A DNA stretch of 64,000 bases from an uncultured Lachnospiraceae bacterium. GTDB lineage: Bacteria; Bacillota; Clostridia; Lachnospirales; Lachnospiraceae. The DNA lies in the NCBI GenBank assembly GCA_947172705.1, contig CAMWCA010000001.1, positions 124,001-188,000 on the forward strand. Direction: 5' to 3'. The notes under the pieces were generated by a model, which ran no database searches, was not told the DNA's origin, and saw nothing but the letters and a program-made list of their open reading frames with translations. This document shows positions 25,715 through 33,584 of the stretch, one piece after another. Numbering within the stretch: position 1 is the first letter of the stretch; every line of letters starts with the position of its first letter. The position numbers and the translations under genes were made by a program.

Positions 25715-26995
25715 ATGAGACGGGTGATTGTTGTAGGAGGCGGCGCCGCAGGAATGATGGCGGCGGTCAGCGCAGCGAAGGCAGGCGCAGCGGTTACGCT
25801 CCTTGAAAAGAATGAAAAGACAGGAAAAAAAATATATATTACCGGAAAGGGCAGATGTAACCTGACCAATGCCTGCGATCCGGAGAACTTTTTTGACAAT
25901 GTGATCAGTAATGGAAAGTTTTTATATTCTGCTTTTTATCAGATGGATAACCGCGCCGTAATGGATTTTTTTGAGCGATCCGGATGCAGGCTGAAGGAAG
26001 AAAGAGGAGAGAGAGTCTTTCCGGTTTCGGATCACGCTTCGGATGTGATTGCCGCTTTAAATGGGCAGATGGAGCGGGAAAGCGTTAAGGTGCTGCTGCA
26101 TTCTGAGGTGAAGGAACTTCTGATTGCAGAAAATATTGACTATAACGGCTGTTATACGGAAACTCATGGGAAAAAGATCTGCGGTGTACGGCTTGCCGAT
26201 GGAAAAGTTTTAAAGGGAGATAGCGTTATTCTTGCAACCGGAGGAAAATCCTATGCCGCTACAGGCTCTACCGGAGACGGCTATGGATTTGCCGAAAAGC
26301 TGGGGCATACGGTGAGAGAAATGAAACCGGCGCTGGTTCCCTTTACGGTAAAGGAAAACTGGTGCAAGGAGCTTCAAGGATTGTCTTTGAAGAACGTGGA
26401 GATTTTGCTTACAAGGGAAGGAAAAAAGTTATACCAGGGCTTTGGGGAAATGCTGTTTACCCACTTCGGGGTAAGCGGTCCCCTGATTTTAAGCGCCAGC
26501 AGTTACTATGTAAAAAAGTGCTACGGCGGACAGGCAAAGCTGTTGATCGACTTGAAACCCGCCTTGTCAAAAGAGCAGTTGGATAAAAGACTGCTCAGAG
26601 ATTTTGAAGAGAATATAAATAAGCAATTTAAAAATGCTTTGGATGGTCTGCTTCCCGCTAAGCTGATTCCGGTTATCATACGATTATCCGGAATCAGCCC
26701 GGAAAAAAGAGTAAATGAGATCACCAGGGAAGAGAGAAATACTTTGATTTTATGTTTGAAGGAGCTTGCCCTGACGATAACGGGAACCAGAGGATTTCAG
26801 GAAGCAATTGTGACCCAGGGCGGCGTACACGTGAAGGAGGTAAATCCTTCTACCATGGAGTCCAGGCTGATAAAGGGGCTTTATTTTGCAGGAGAGCTGT
26901 TGGATCTGGATGCAGTAACAGGAGGCTTTAATCTTCAGATTGCCTGGTGTACCGGGCATCTTGCCGGGGTTAGTGCGGCGCAGGAGAGTGATTGA
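25715..26995 (+). CDS. NAD(P)/FAD-dependent oxidoreductase (HI0933/BaiN-like)
   Basis: The N-terminus has the dinucleotide-binding motif VIVVGGGAAGMMAAVSAAKAG, followed by KKIYITGKGRCNLTN, ILATGGKSYAATGSTGDGYG and the C-terminal FAGELLDLDAVTGGFNLQIA motif of this flavoprotein family. Length 426 aa is typical. Relatives include BaiN of bile-acid metabolism, but most members are uncharacterised housekeeping proteins, so a bile-acid role should not be assumed. Start at ATG 25715. The longer frame from 25682 overlaps the previous gene. Confidence 0.9.
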   Translation: MRRVIVVGGGAAGMMAAVSAAKAGAAVTLLEKNEKTGKKIYITGKGRCNLTNACDPENFFDNVISNGKFLYSAFYQMDNRAVMDFFERSGCRLKEERGERVFPVSDHASDVIAALNGQMERESVKVLLHSEVKELLIAENIDYNGCYTETHGKKICGVRLADGKVLKGDSVILATGGKSYAATGSTGDGYGFAEKLGHTVREMKPALVPFTVKENWCKELQGLSLKNVEILLTREGKKLYQGFGEMLFTHFGVSGPLILSASSYYVKKCYGGQAKLLIDLKPALSKEQLDKRLLRDFEENINKQFKNALDGLLPAKLIPVIIRLSGISPEKRVNEITREERNTLILCLKELALTITGTRGFQEAIVTQGGVHVKEVNPSTMESRLIKGLYFAGELLDLDAVTGGFNLQIAWCTGHLAGVSAAQESD

Positions 26996-27012
26996 TAAGA
27001 ATATGAGAAGGT

Positions 27013-27063
27013 AAACCGGAAAGCGGCAGAAGGATATTTTAAGTCTGTATCTTTCCGGTTTTA
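27013..27063 (+). terminator. Probable terminator after the flavoprotein gene
   Basis: AAACCGGAAAG (27013-27023) pairs perfectly with CTTTCCGGTTT (27051-27061) around a 27-base loop. The T tail is short. Confidence 0.5.
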
Positions 27064-27079
27064 AGATTGGTGTGAGCGG

Positions 27080-27487
27080 ATGAAACCTACAAAAGAATTG
27101 ATCAACCAGATCAAGAACAGAAAAAAAGGAGATATGGATTTCCTAAAGGAGCAAGCTTTTAAAGAGGTTCAAATACAATATTATCTTGCGGATCTGCTAA
27201 GGGAGAAAGGCGTTTCCAGAGGAGAATTTATCAGAGAAATGAATCTGGAGCGGAGCTACGGTTACCAGATTTTAAATGGAAACCGAAAACCTTCCAGGGA
27301 AATATTGATACGAACTGCATTGCTGCTGCGCCTGAATTTGGAAAAGACCCAGCGGCTTTTAAAAATTGGAAAAAGAGAAATTCTTTATCCCAGGGTAAAA
27401 AAGGACGCCCTTGTAATTTACGCGATAGAGAAAGAGCTTTCCTTACGGGAGTATCTGGAGCTTTTGGAGGAATATGGAAATGAGTGA
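27080..27487 (+). CDS. Helix-turn-helix protein paired with kinase
   Basis: A 135-aa basic protein with an XRE-like helix-turn-helix around residues 45-85 (LREKGVSRGEFIREMNLERS, then GYQILNGNRKPSREILIRTA) and a C-terminal helical part. It overlaps the kinase gene by eight bases (ATGAGTGA), so the two are translationally coupled. A plausible model is that the kinase phosphorylates this DNA-binding protein, or that the helix-turn-helix domain controls the kinase gene. No divergent target is visible. Confidence 0.78.
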   Translation: MKPTKELINQIKNRKKGDMDFLKEQAFKEVQIQYYLADLLREKGVSRGEFIREMNLERSYGYQILNGNRKPSREILIRTALLLRLNLEKTQRLLKIGKREILYPRVKKDALVIYAIEKELSLREYLELLEEYGNE

Positions 27488-28985
27488 CAGGGAATTTGAA
27501 GATCAGTATGTCAGGGAAATACAAAAGAGCGTGGATCTCCCGGAGGGATGGGCTGAACGCTATGAGGTTCTTGCATGCTTGAAGGATTCTCCGGGGAAAG
27601 GAACCTATCTGGTTAAAAGCTTTAAAGAGGAAGAAAAATGGATACTGAAGTGGGCAGTAGGTGAAGAAGCGTCTCACCTGTTGTCGGAAGGGCAGATGCT
27701 TCGGGAACTTCAGAAAATAGAAATGTCTGATATTTGCATAAAGGAAATTTTTCAGGAAAAAGACAGGGTCTGGCTTTTGAGAAACTATGTGGAGGGTAAC
27801 TCTCTGGCTGAGGTGGGAGAGATCCGCAGCTTTCCCGAGGAAGAAATCTGCCGTATGGGCATATTGATATGCAAAAGCGTGGAAAACCTGCATTTGAGGA
27901 AGCCTCCGGTGATCCATCGGGATATTAAGCCGGAAAATATTATTTTAAAAAAAGACGGCAGTATTGCGCTGATTGATCTGGAAACGGCAAGATCCTATAA
28001 AGAGGGAAAAAAGGAAGATACCTATTTTGCAGGGACAAGAGAAACCGCAGCGCCGGAACAGTATGGCTTTGGGCAGTCTGATGAGAGAACAGATATTTAC
28101 GGCATCGGTAAAACTTTATTGTATATGAAGACCGGAGATTATGATCTTGCGGCTCTTGAGGGAGGAAAAGGAAGCAGGCGTCTGAAAAAGGTAATCCGTA
28201 AATGCTGCGTCTTTGATCCCCAGAGACGGTTTGCCACGGCGAAAGAGACGGCGGTGGGACTGGAAAAATGTCTGCCAGGGGCAGGGGGAGAGGGAAGAAG
28301 AGTAAAAATCCTTACCGGTCTTGTGGCATTATTAGGCGTTGCAGTTCTTGCGCTTTCCGTGCAGGTTCTCCTGCTGGGGTGGGAGATGAAGGGGGAACAG
28401 GCTCCCAGATCCGGGAGCAAAAATGAGACCCAGGGGAGTCAGAAGCTTCCGGAAGCGGAGAATAAGAGCCAGGGTGAAGGAACAAACAAGGTGATTATAA
28501 GAGGGTGGGATGTAACCCTCTATGATGCGCTTTTAGGGCAGATTCTGGATAGCGTTGAGGAAAAGGATTATCAGCTGATGGCGGAACAGTGCAGGCAGTT
28601 GATTTCTGAACTGTATGAGGACCCCTTCCTCCAGGCGGTGGAGGCGGAGGATACCTATTATTATACGGAGAATGATGCCCGGTGGGAGGGGTATGACATT
28701 GTGAGATCGGGCTATGAGCAGGTGTCCGATGATCTTGCCTACCATGACAGAATGCTGGAAGATCATCTGGAATTTTTTGACCAGTACCGATATCATATTT
28801 TTGCCATGGTAAAGGGAAGCATAGAGTCTACCAATGTAGATAAAGACGGTCAGGTGAGTTATGGACCGCTTTATATGTACAGATATCAGGGAAAAACAGA
28901 GGAATTGGATTACAGTCTGGATCATCTGCTGGATTCCATTATCAGGGGGATCGAACTGTATCAGAAGGAAAATCCTTCCCAGTGA
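27480..28985 (+). CDS. Membrane-anchored Ser/Thr protein kinase with extracytoplasmic domain
   Basis: Residues 28-265 form a Hanks-type kinase: Lys57 in WILKWA, the catalytic loop VIHRDIKPEN (146-153), the metal site DLE (166-168, where DFG is usual), and APEQYGF (191-197). A glycine-rich loop is poorly conserved (KDSPGKGTYLV). One membrane helix (about 276-300) leads to an outside domain of about 200 residues rich in Asp, Glu and Tyr that I do not recognise. No PASTA repeats are present, so it is not PrkC. Start at ATG 27480, nine bases after GGAGG. Confidence 0.85.
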   Translation: MSDREFEDQYVREIQKSVDLPEGWAERYEVLACLKDSPGKGTYLVKSFKEEEKWILKWAVGEEASHLLSEGQMLRELQKIEMSDICIKEIFQEKDRVWLLRNYVEGNSLAEVGEIRSFPEEEICRMGILICKSVENLHLRKPPVIHRDIKPENIILKKDGSIALIDLETARSYKEGKKEDTYFAGTRETAAPEQYGFGQSDERTDIYGIGKTLLYMKTGDYDLAALEGGKGSRRLKKVIRKCCVFDPQRRFATAKETAVGLEKCLPGAGGEGRRVKILTGLVALLGVAVLALSVQVLLLGWEMKGEQAPRSGSKNETQGSQKLPEAENKSQGEGTNKVIIRGWDVTLYDALLGQILDSVEEKDYQLMAEQCRQLISELYEDPFLQAVEAEDTYYYTENDARWEGYDIVRSGYEQVSDDLAYHDRMLEDHLEFFDQYRYHIFAMVKGSIESTNVDKDGQVSYGPLYMYRYQGKTEELDYSLDHLLDSIIRGIELYQKENPSQ

Positions 28986-29026
28986 AAATTTCAGAAGACA
29001 AAGTGTGCAGAATTGCACGCCAAAGT

Positions 29027-29067
29027 AAAAAGGTTCTGTGTCATAGTAGAGACATAGGACCTTTTTT
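29027..29067. terminator. Bidirectional terminator between kinase and ribbon-helix-helix gene
   Basis: AAAAAGGT-CT-TGTC (29027-29042) pairs with GACA-AG-ACCTTTTT (29051-29066) with two small mismatches. Both sides are A/T-rich, so it can stop the plus-strand kinase and the minus-strand gene that converges on it. Confidence 0.7.
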
Positions 29068-29102
29068 ATTGCAATTAAACCATGAAAGAATGAAAATATC
29101 TG

Positions 29103-29282
29103 TCAGGAACGGGAGTCTCCGGAAGGAGGTTGGGCGTCTTTCAGGGATGCAAGACCACGCCGTATTAACTCACAGGTTGCCTGAGAACGAGTTGCATAGC
29201 GGTGTTCATAACGAAAATCTTCAATTTGCTGAAACAATTCGTCGTCTACGGAAACCGTATACCTTGGTTTGCTGGTAGCCAT
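29103..29282 (-). CDS. Ribbon-helix-helix (CopG/Arc-like) protein, 59 aa
   Basis: The sequence MATSKPRYTVSVDDELFQQI opens with the DNA-contacting beta strand, followed by two helices (IEDFRYEHRYATRSQAT, CELIRRGLASLK). Such proteins act as dimeric repressors or antitoxins. The start at 29282 follows AGAAGGTGA. A frame upstream adds 11 codons without a ribosome site. No toxin partner is adjacent. It is divergent from a second ribbon-helix-helix gene at 29424. Confidence 0.8.
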   Translation of the reverse strand: MATSKPRYTVSVDDELFQQIEDFRYEHRYATRSQATCELIRRGLASLKDAQPPSGDSRS

Positions 29283-29306
29283 GTGTTCACCTTCTTTCCT
29301 TATTTT

Positions 29307-29334
29307 ATTATACACAAGTACGGTGTGTTTTCAA
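29307..29334 (-). promoter_or_regulatory. Minus-strand promoter of the 59-aa gene
   Basis: Read on the minus strand: TTGAAA (29334-29329), a 16-base spacer, TATAAT (29312-29307). The ribosome site that follows contains GGTGAAC, matching the half-site of the repeated operator next door. Confidence 0.6.
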
Positions 29335-29341
29335 GTTTGAG

Positions 29342-29399
29342 TTGACAGTGAACCGGTGAACCACTATAATAAAACATAGAAAAGTGAACCGGTGAACCA
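29342..29399 (+). promoter_or_regulatory. Consensus promoter with duplicated operator
   Basis: TTGACA (29342-29347), 17 bases, TATAAT (29365-29370): a perfect consensus. The spacer is almost wholly AGTGAACCGGTGAACCA (29347-29363), and the same 17 bases recur exactly at 29383-29399, shortly after the expected start of transcription. Each unit is itself a tandem of GTGAACC. A repressor on these sites would block RNA polymerase. The obvious candidate is the ribbon-helix-helix protein encoded directly downstream. Confidence 0.85.
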
Positions 29400-29423
29400 T
29401 TAATCATTACAGAGGTGATTTGT

Positions 29424-29582
29424 TTGGAGAATACAAAAAAACGCATAACGGTAACGATTCCTTTGGAAAAGGAAATAGAAATTAAAGCGTTGAAAAAGGA
29501 AAGGTTTAAGGATGCAAGTGATTCCGAGGTGCTCCGGCTTCTCATCGAAAAAGGACTCGAGGCTTCCGAAGCCGGACGTTAG
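29424..29582 (+). CDS. Ribbon-helix-helix protein, 52 aa
   Basis: A short gene with TTG start at 29424 and a clear AGAGGTGA five bases before it. The product has a strand (KKRITVTIPL) and two helices (EIEIKALKKERF, then SDSEVLRLLIEKGLE), the ribbon-helix-helix layout of Arc/CopG-type repressors. The repeated operator in its own promoter suggests autoregulation. The next gene, a secreted protein at 29711, is 128 bases away and could be in the same transcript. Too short for most ORF callers. Confidence 0.75.
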   Translation: MENTKKRITVTIPLEKEIEIKALKKERFKDASDSEVLRLLIEKGLEASEAGR

Positions 29583-29710
29583 CAGGGTATTAATGATTTC
29601 GTAAAGAGAAAGGATGATTCCGAAGGCAAAAAACTCAGGAACCGCCTGTAATATCATGAAATCAAAAATATAGATTACAAAGTAAAGGAAAATGAAAGAG
29701 AGGAAAAAGA

Positions 29711-31057
29711 ATGAAAAAGAAAAAGATTTGCCACAGAATACTGGCGGCAGTGGTAGCGTCGGTTATGCTTTTATCAAGTATGACGGCTTTTGCAGCACCC
29801 GCTAAAAGTGATAATCCCACATGGGAGGATGTCTGGAACATACAGGATTATGTATATCAGAACGTTGACACGCTTTTTGAAAAGGATGAACTGTGGGTAG
29901 TTGAGGACCTGGAGTATGATATTACTCATGCGCCGGCAGGGCAGCGGCTGTTAAGCGAGGCGCTTTGGAATCAGTTTATGGAATACGACGCGCCTTTTGC
30001 GGAGCCGGAGCCTGACGAGGTGGATGGAGAGGAAGAGATAACTGGCGCCCGCAAGGAAAACTACAGCGCATGGTACGATGCCGCCGTAGCAGTGGTTGAC
30101 GGAATCACGACGGCTACCGGAGAATATTATGTGGACGAATCTCTCTGGCAGGAAAATGAAAGCTTATGGAGTTATATTGACCCCATTTGGAGACTGGATG
30201 CGGCGGGTAAGATCATTATAGTTGACACTGCAAACGGGGATACGCCTCCTGATGAAACAACCATGGAAAACGATACATACTGGGTTTATAAGCCGGATTG
30301 GACGGCTTTTTGCACTATGAATGATGCAGTCAACGAGCTTTGCTTCAATTATTTTGGAACCGAGGATGCGCCTAAAGATCCGACGGCAGATCAGGTAGCG
30401 GAAGTCAATGCCGCGCTGAGAGAAATGGCAAACTTTATCTTGGGAAAGCTTCATGGGAAAGTAACCCCGCCGGAACCTGAACCAGTGTCAACAAGCCGGT
30501 CATCGTCAAGAAGAACTGAGAGCAGTGAGCCGGAAGAAGCGCCTGTTCTGATCAATCAGGTGGTGGCTTCCGACGGAACAAAGAGTCTGCCAACCATCGA
30601 AGGCGTTTACGGCAAAGTCTGTGTGGCAGGGGCGGTATTTAAGGATGATAAAAACAAGATCAAACAGTCGGCAGGGCTTACAGAGGAAGAAGTAAAGAAC
30701 GGTGTTGTGATCAAATCCTACGTATGTGACAGCCTGAATAAGGATATGAATAAAAATCTTGCAGGAGCGGCAGCAGAGAAGGGATGGAAGCTTCTGGGCG
30801 TAATCAATAACGACCTGTACAAGATGGACAAGGGCAAGATCAGCCCTGTAAGAAAGGTAAGCGAACCCCTGACAGTCCTTCTGGGCGTACCGGAAAAATT
30901 AAGGGACAGCAAGTATGAATTTGCAGTTTTGTGCTATGATGAAGGCGGAAATTTAGTGGAGATGAAGGACGCGGATGCAGATAAAGCCACCGTTACCGTT
31001 TCAGCTTCCGACTTTGGATATTGGGCAATTGTCTACAGGGAGGCAGTGAATAACTAG
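29711..31057 (+). CDS. Secreted protein of unknown function, 448 aa
   Basis: A standard signal peptide (KKKKICHRILAAVVASVMLL, cleavage near AFAAPA). The mature N-terminal region is acidic and rich in Trp and Tyr. A short low-complexity Ser/Arg/Glu linker (about residues 258-275) leads to a C-terminal domain of about 170 residues (VYGKVCVAGAVFKDDKNKI, and SASDFGYWAIVYRE at the end) of a type often seen in surface proteins of gut Firmicutes. No catalytic motif or LPxTG anchor is visible. It may be controlled by the ribbon-helix-helix promoter upstream. Confidence 0.75.
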   Translation: MKKKKICHRILAAVVASVMLLSSMTAFAAPAKSDNPTWEDVWNIQDYVYQNVDTLFEKDELWVVEDLEYDITHAPAGQRLLSEALWNQFMEYDAPFAEPEPDEVDGEEEITGARKENYSAWYDAAVAVVDGITTATGEYYVDESLWQENESLWSYIDPIWRLDAAGKIIIVDTANGDTPPDETTMENDTYWVYKPDWTAFCTMNDAVNELCFNYFGTEDAPKDPTADQVAEVNAALREMANFILGKLHGKVTPPEPEPVSTSRSSSRRTESSEPEEAPVLINQVVASDGTKSLPTIEGVYGKVCVAGAVFKDDKNKIKQSAGLTEEEVKNGVVIKSYVCDSLNKDMNKNLAGAAAEKGWKLLGVINNDLYKMDKGKISPVRKVSEPLTVLLGVPEKLRDSKYEFAVLCYDEGGNLVEMKDADADKATVTVSASDFGYWAIVYREAVNN

Positions 31058-31093
31058 GCGGAATGCAGCTATGTGAATTTATTTTGTGATTGA

Positions 31094-31125
31094 GGGCAGT
31101 CGGATAAATCGGCTGCCCTTCTTAT
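31094..31125 (+). terminator. Terminator after the secreted protein
   Basis: GGGCAG-T-CG (31094-31102) pairs with CG-G-CTGCCC (31110-31118), followed by TTCTTAT. Confidence 0.75.
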
Positions 31126-31188
31126 AATTAATAAAGATGCAGTAATTGATTATAAAATAAAACGCATAAAAAATTTACAAAAATTTTA

Positions 31189-31217
31189 TTGCAAAAGCAA
31201 TTGTAAAACCGTACTAT
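31189..31217 (+). promoter_or_regulatory. Promoter of second small-protein/GNAT pair
   Basis: TTGCAA at 31189-31194, 17-base spacer, TACTAT at 31212-31217, then GTAGATAGGAAAG. The layout matches the promoter of copy 1 at 21669. Confidence 0.6.
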
Positions 31218-31275
31218 GTAGATAGGAAAGTATATGGAATGTAAAAAAAGCCATACTAACAAAGGAGGTGTTTTT

Positions 31276-31470
31276 ATGGCAACTTCAAGTATCACGAAAA
31301 ACTTTGTTATTTCTGGCGAGAAACAGGTGGAAATGTTTGCTGATGCAATAGAAGCGTCTGCCAATGACCGCCCGATTCGTGTTCCTGTGGCTGCAAGGTT
31401 TGTAAAGAGAGAGTCGGAACTGATAGAGTTTATGGAGAAAAGGGAAAAAGTGAATGGTGGAAACAGATAA
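31276..31470 (+). CDS. Small antitoxin-like protein, 64 aa (copy 2)
   Basis: Same length as copy 1 at 21737 and nearly the same N-terminus (MATSSITKNFVISGEKQVEM). The centre has ASANDRPIRVPVAA, with a more diverged C-terminus (FMEKREKVNGGNR). Start ATG 31276 after AAAGGAGGTG. It overlaps the GNAT-like gene by 17 bases, exactly as in copy 1. Sequence is kept most strongly in the N-terminal half, which could be the part that binds the enzyme or DNA. Confidence 0.75.
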   Translation: MATSSITKNFVISGEKQVEMFADAIEASANDRPIRVPVAARFVKRESELIEFMEKREKVNGGNR

Positions 31471-32065
31471 ATTTTTAGTTACCAATATCCGCCAATATCT
31501 TAACAGTGATAATCCAAAGCTCGGAGAGGATAAACTGATTCAAGAACTCTCCGAGTTTTCTTGTCCTAAAAATTCGGATATTGAACATTTTTTGAAAAAG
31601 AGCGCAATAGAATTTACTAAAAAGAATCAATCGGTTACATATCTTGTGTTTTCTCTAAGCAGTATGGCGCTAGTCGGATATTTTACCATAGCATTAAAGC
31701 CGCTGACAGTAAGTGGGGAAAAGGTAAGTAATACAATAAAAAGAAAGATTATGCGCGTCAGTGAATTTGACAATCAGACACAGACATATATAATGTCGGC
31801 ATATCTGATTGCACAGCTTGGTAAAAATTACACAAATGGCAGAAATAGGGAAATAACAGGAGCAGAGCTTCTCGAACTAGCTTGGAATGTTATTGAAGAT
31901 ATGCAGTATATGGGTGGCGGAATGGTGGTGTTTTTGGAGACAAATGATGAAGAAAGTTTGTTGACGTTTTACCAGAGAAATAAATTCCGGCAGTTTGACA
32001 CCCGGCTGACAATTTCTAATGCTTCGAACCAGTATGAACTTATACAGTTGTTACGTTTGCTCTAA
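31454..32065 (+). CDS. GNAT-like acetyltransferase, putative toxin (copy 2)
   Basis: 203 aa, same length as copy 1 at 21915. Shared blocks include AIEFTKKNQSVTYLVFS, GYFTIALKPLTVSGEKVSN, TYIMSAYLIAQLGKNYTN and the end ELIQLLRLL. The GNAT features (central strands, C-terminal FYQRNKFRQF) are kept. The pair is separated from copy 1 by about 9 kb of unrelated genes, so this is a dispersed, not tandem, duplication. Enzymatic activity and toxicity are inferred from family resemblance and gene arrangement. Confidence 0.7.
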   Translation: MVETDKFLVTNIRQYLNSDNPKLGEDKLIQELSEFSCPKNSDIEHFLKKSAIEFTKKNQSVTYLVFSLSSMALVGYFTIALKPLTVSGEKVSNTIKRKIMRVSEFDNQTQTYIMSAYLIAQLGKNYTNGRNREITGAELLELAWNVIEDMQYMGGGMVVFLETNDEESLLTFYQRNKFRQFDTRLTISNASNQYELIQLLRLL

Positions 32066-32235
32066 TCAAAATTTAATTCATTCTTCTCAATTGGCAGAAT
32101 CAATGGTGGACAATACCTGTTTGAGCCAATCTCTTTCATTACATAATATCCTATGTCAATACATTTTCCCATTTTTTTTAATCCAATCTGCCTAAAAACC
32201 GACCAAGCGGGGATTTTTCCTTCAATATCGTGACA
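32062..32235 (-). pseudogene. Remnant of a gene, C-terminal fragment
   Basis: On the minus strand an open stretch of 57 codons with a sensible protein-like sequence (GKIPAWSVFRQIGLKKMGKC, then DIGYYVMKEI and CPPLILPIEKNEL) runs to TAG at 32062, but an in-frame TAA stands at 32236-32238 and no start or ribosome site is present. It looks like the C-terminal end of a truncated gene. I cannot assign a family. Its 3' end touches the stop of the GNAT-like gene. Confidence 0.4.
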
Positions 32236-32307
32236 TTACCATGCATGTCTGATAGAATAGAAATAATTAGAATGCATACTTATCATTTTTAAGGAAGGGA
32301 GCGGCTT

Positions 32308-33507
32308 ATGAATTACAGAACATTGGGAAGAACGGGCATAAAGGTCAGCGAGATCGGTCTGGGAAGCGAGGCGTTTGTAGGGAAAGATGATGCTTTTGCC
32401 CAGGCGCTTTTTAATACGGCGTTGCAGGCGGGAATCAATTATTTTGATCTGTATAATCCGGAGCCATATATCAGAGACAGTCTGGGAAAGGCAATGGAAG
32501 GGCGCAGGGATCAGTTTATCATTCAGGCGCATTTGTGCTCCGCATGGATAGATGGTCAGTATCAGCGAACCAGAGATATGGAAAAAGTGAAAGCGGCTTA
32601 CGATGATTTGTTCCTGCGTTTGAAAACGGATTATGTGGATGTGGGAATGATCCATTATGTGGATGAACAGAAAGATTTCGACCAGGTCTTTCAAGGGTCG
32701 GTAATAGCCTATGCCAGAGAACTGAAAGCAGCCGGAAAGATCCGTCACATAGGCATGAGCACCCATAACCCAAGGGTAGCGATTCAGGCAGCGAAAAGCG
32801 GCGAGATCGATGTGATCATGTTCAGCATCAATCCCGCCTATGATATTCTTCCGCCCAACGAAGATGTAAATACCTTATTTGAAAAATCTACCTACCAGGC
32901 GCCGGATGTGCTTTCCTGTACAGATCCGGAACGATTGGCTCTTTACAGTCTCTGCGAGAGTGAAAACATAGCCCTGACAGTTATGAAGCCCTATGGCGGA
33001 GGAGCGCTTCTCAATGCTGGAGAATCCCCTTTTGGCGTGGCAATGACGGCGGCGCAATGTCTCCATTACTGCCTCACACGCCCCGGGGTAGCCAGTGTGC
33101 TTGCAGGAGCGCAGACAAAGGAGGAACTTTTGGAAGCCGCCGCATATTCGGAGCTGCCCGAGGAGAAAAAAGACTTTGCAACCCTTCTTTCCCACACTCC
33201 CGCCCATCCGTTCAAGGACAAATGCATGTATTGCGGACACTGCGCCCCCTGTACCGTAGGGATTGACATTGCCACAGTAAATAAATTTGCAGACCTTTGC
33301 GATGCCCAGCACACGGTTCCCGAAACCGTACGGGAGCATTACAACACTTTAAAAGTAAAAGCAGACGCCTGCATACAATGCGGCGCATGTGAAAAACGCT
33401 GCCCCTTTGGCGTAAAAATTATTGACCACATGCAAAAAGCACGCGAGATTTTCAACACGATTGAAAGAAGCGGAGGAACGATGCCGGAGGACATGCCAAA
33501 ACCGTGA
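32308..33507 (+). CDS. Aldo/keto reductase with C-terminal 4Fe-4S domain
   Basis: Residues 1-270 form an aldo/keto reductase barrel (MNYRTLGRTGIKVSEIGLGS). The C-terminal 120 residues carry two cysteine clusters (CMYCGHCAPC and CIQCGACEKRCPFGV), so the enzyme likely exchanges electrons with ferredoxin. The lysine of the usual Asp-Tyr-Lys-His tetrad seems to be missing: the expected strand reads FIIQAHL. The enzyme may therefore not be a classical reductase. A paralogue with the usual lysine lies at 44510. Substrate unknown. Confidence 0.87.
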   Translation: MNYRTLGRTGIKVSEIGLGSEAFVGKDDAFAQALFNTALQAGINYFDLYNPEPYIRDSLGKAMEGRRDQFIIQAHLCSAWIDGQYQRTRDMEKVKAAYDDLFLRLKTDYVDVGMIHYVDEQKDFDQVFQGSVIAYARELKAAGKIRHIGMSTHNPRVAIQAAKSGEIDVIMFSINPAYDILPPNEDVNTLFEKSTYQAPDVLSCTDPERLALYSLCESENIALTVMKPYGGGALLNAGESPFGVAMTAAQCLHYCLTRPGVASVLAGAQTKEELLEAAAYSELPEEKKDFATLLSHTPAHPFKDKCMYCGHCAPCTVGIDIATVNKFADLCDAQHTVPETVREHYNTLKVKADACIQCGACEKRCPFGVKIIDHMQKAREIFNTIERSGGTMPEDMPKP

Positions 33508-33584
33508 AAACATATTCAGGAATTTGATTGTATGTTTATAATCCACTAGGATATAATGGTATTATGGATAGAGGTGAAAGAGTT

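Noticed and set aside
25715..26995. Bile-acid gene baiN
   Set aside because: Family similarity only. No other bai genes are present and the family is widespread.
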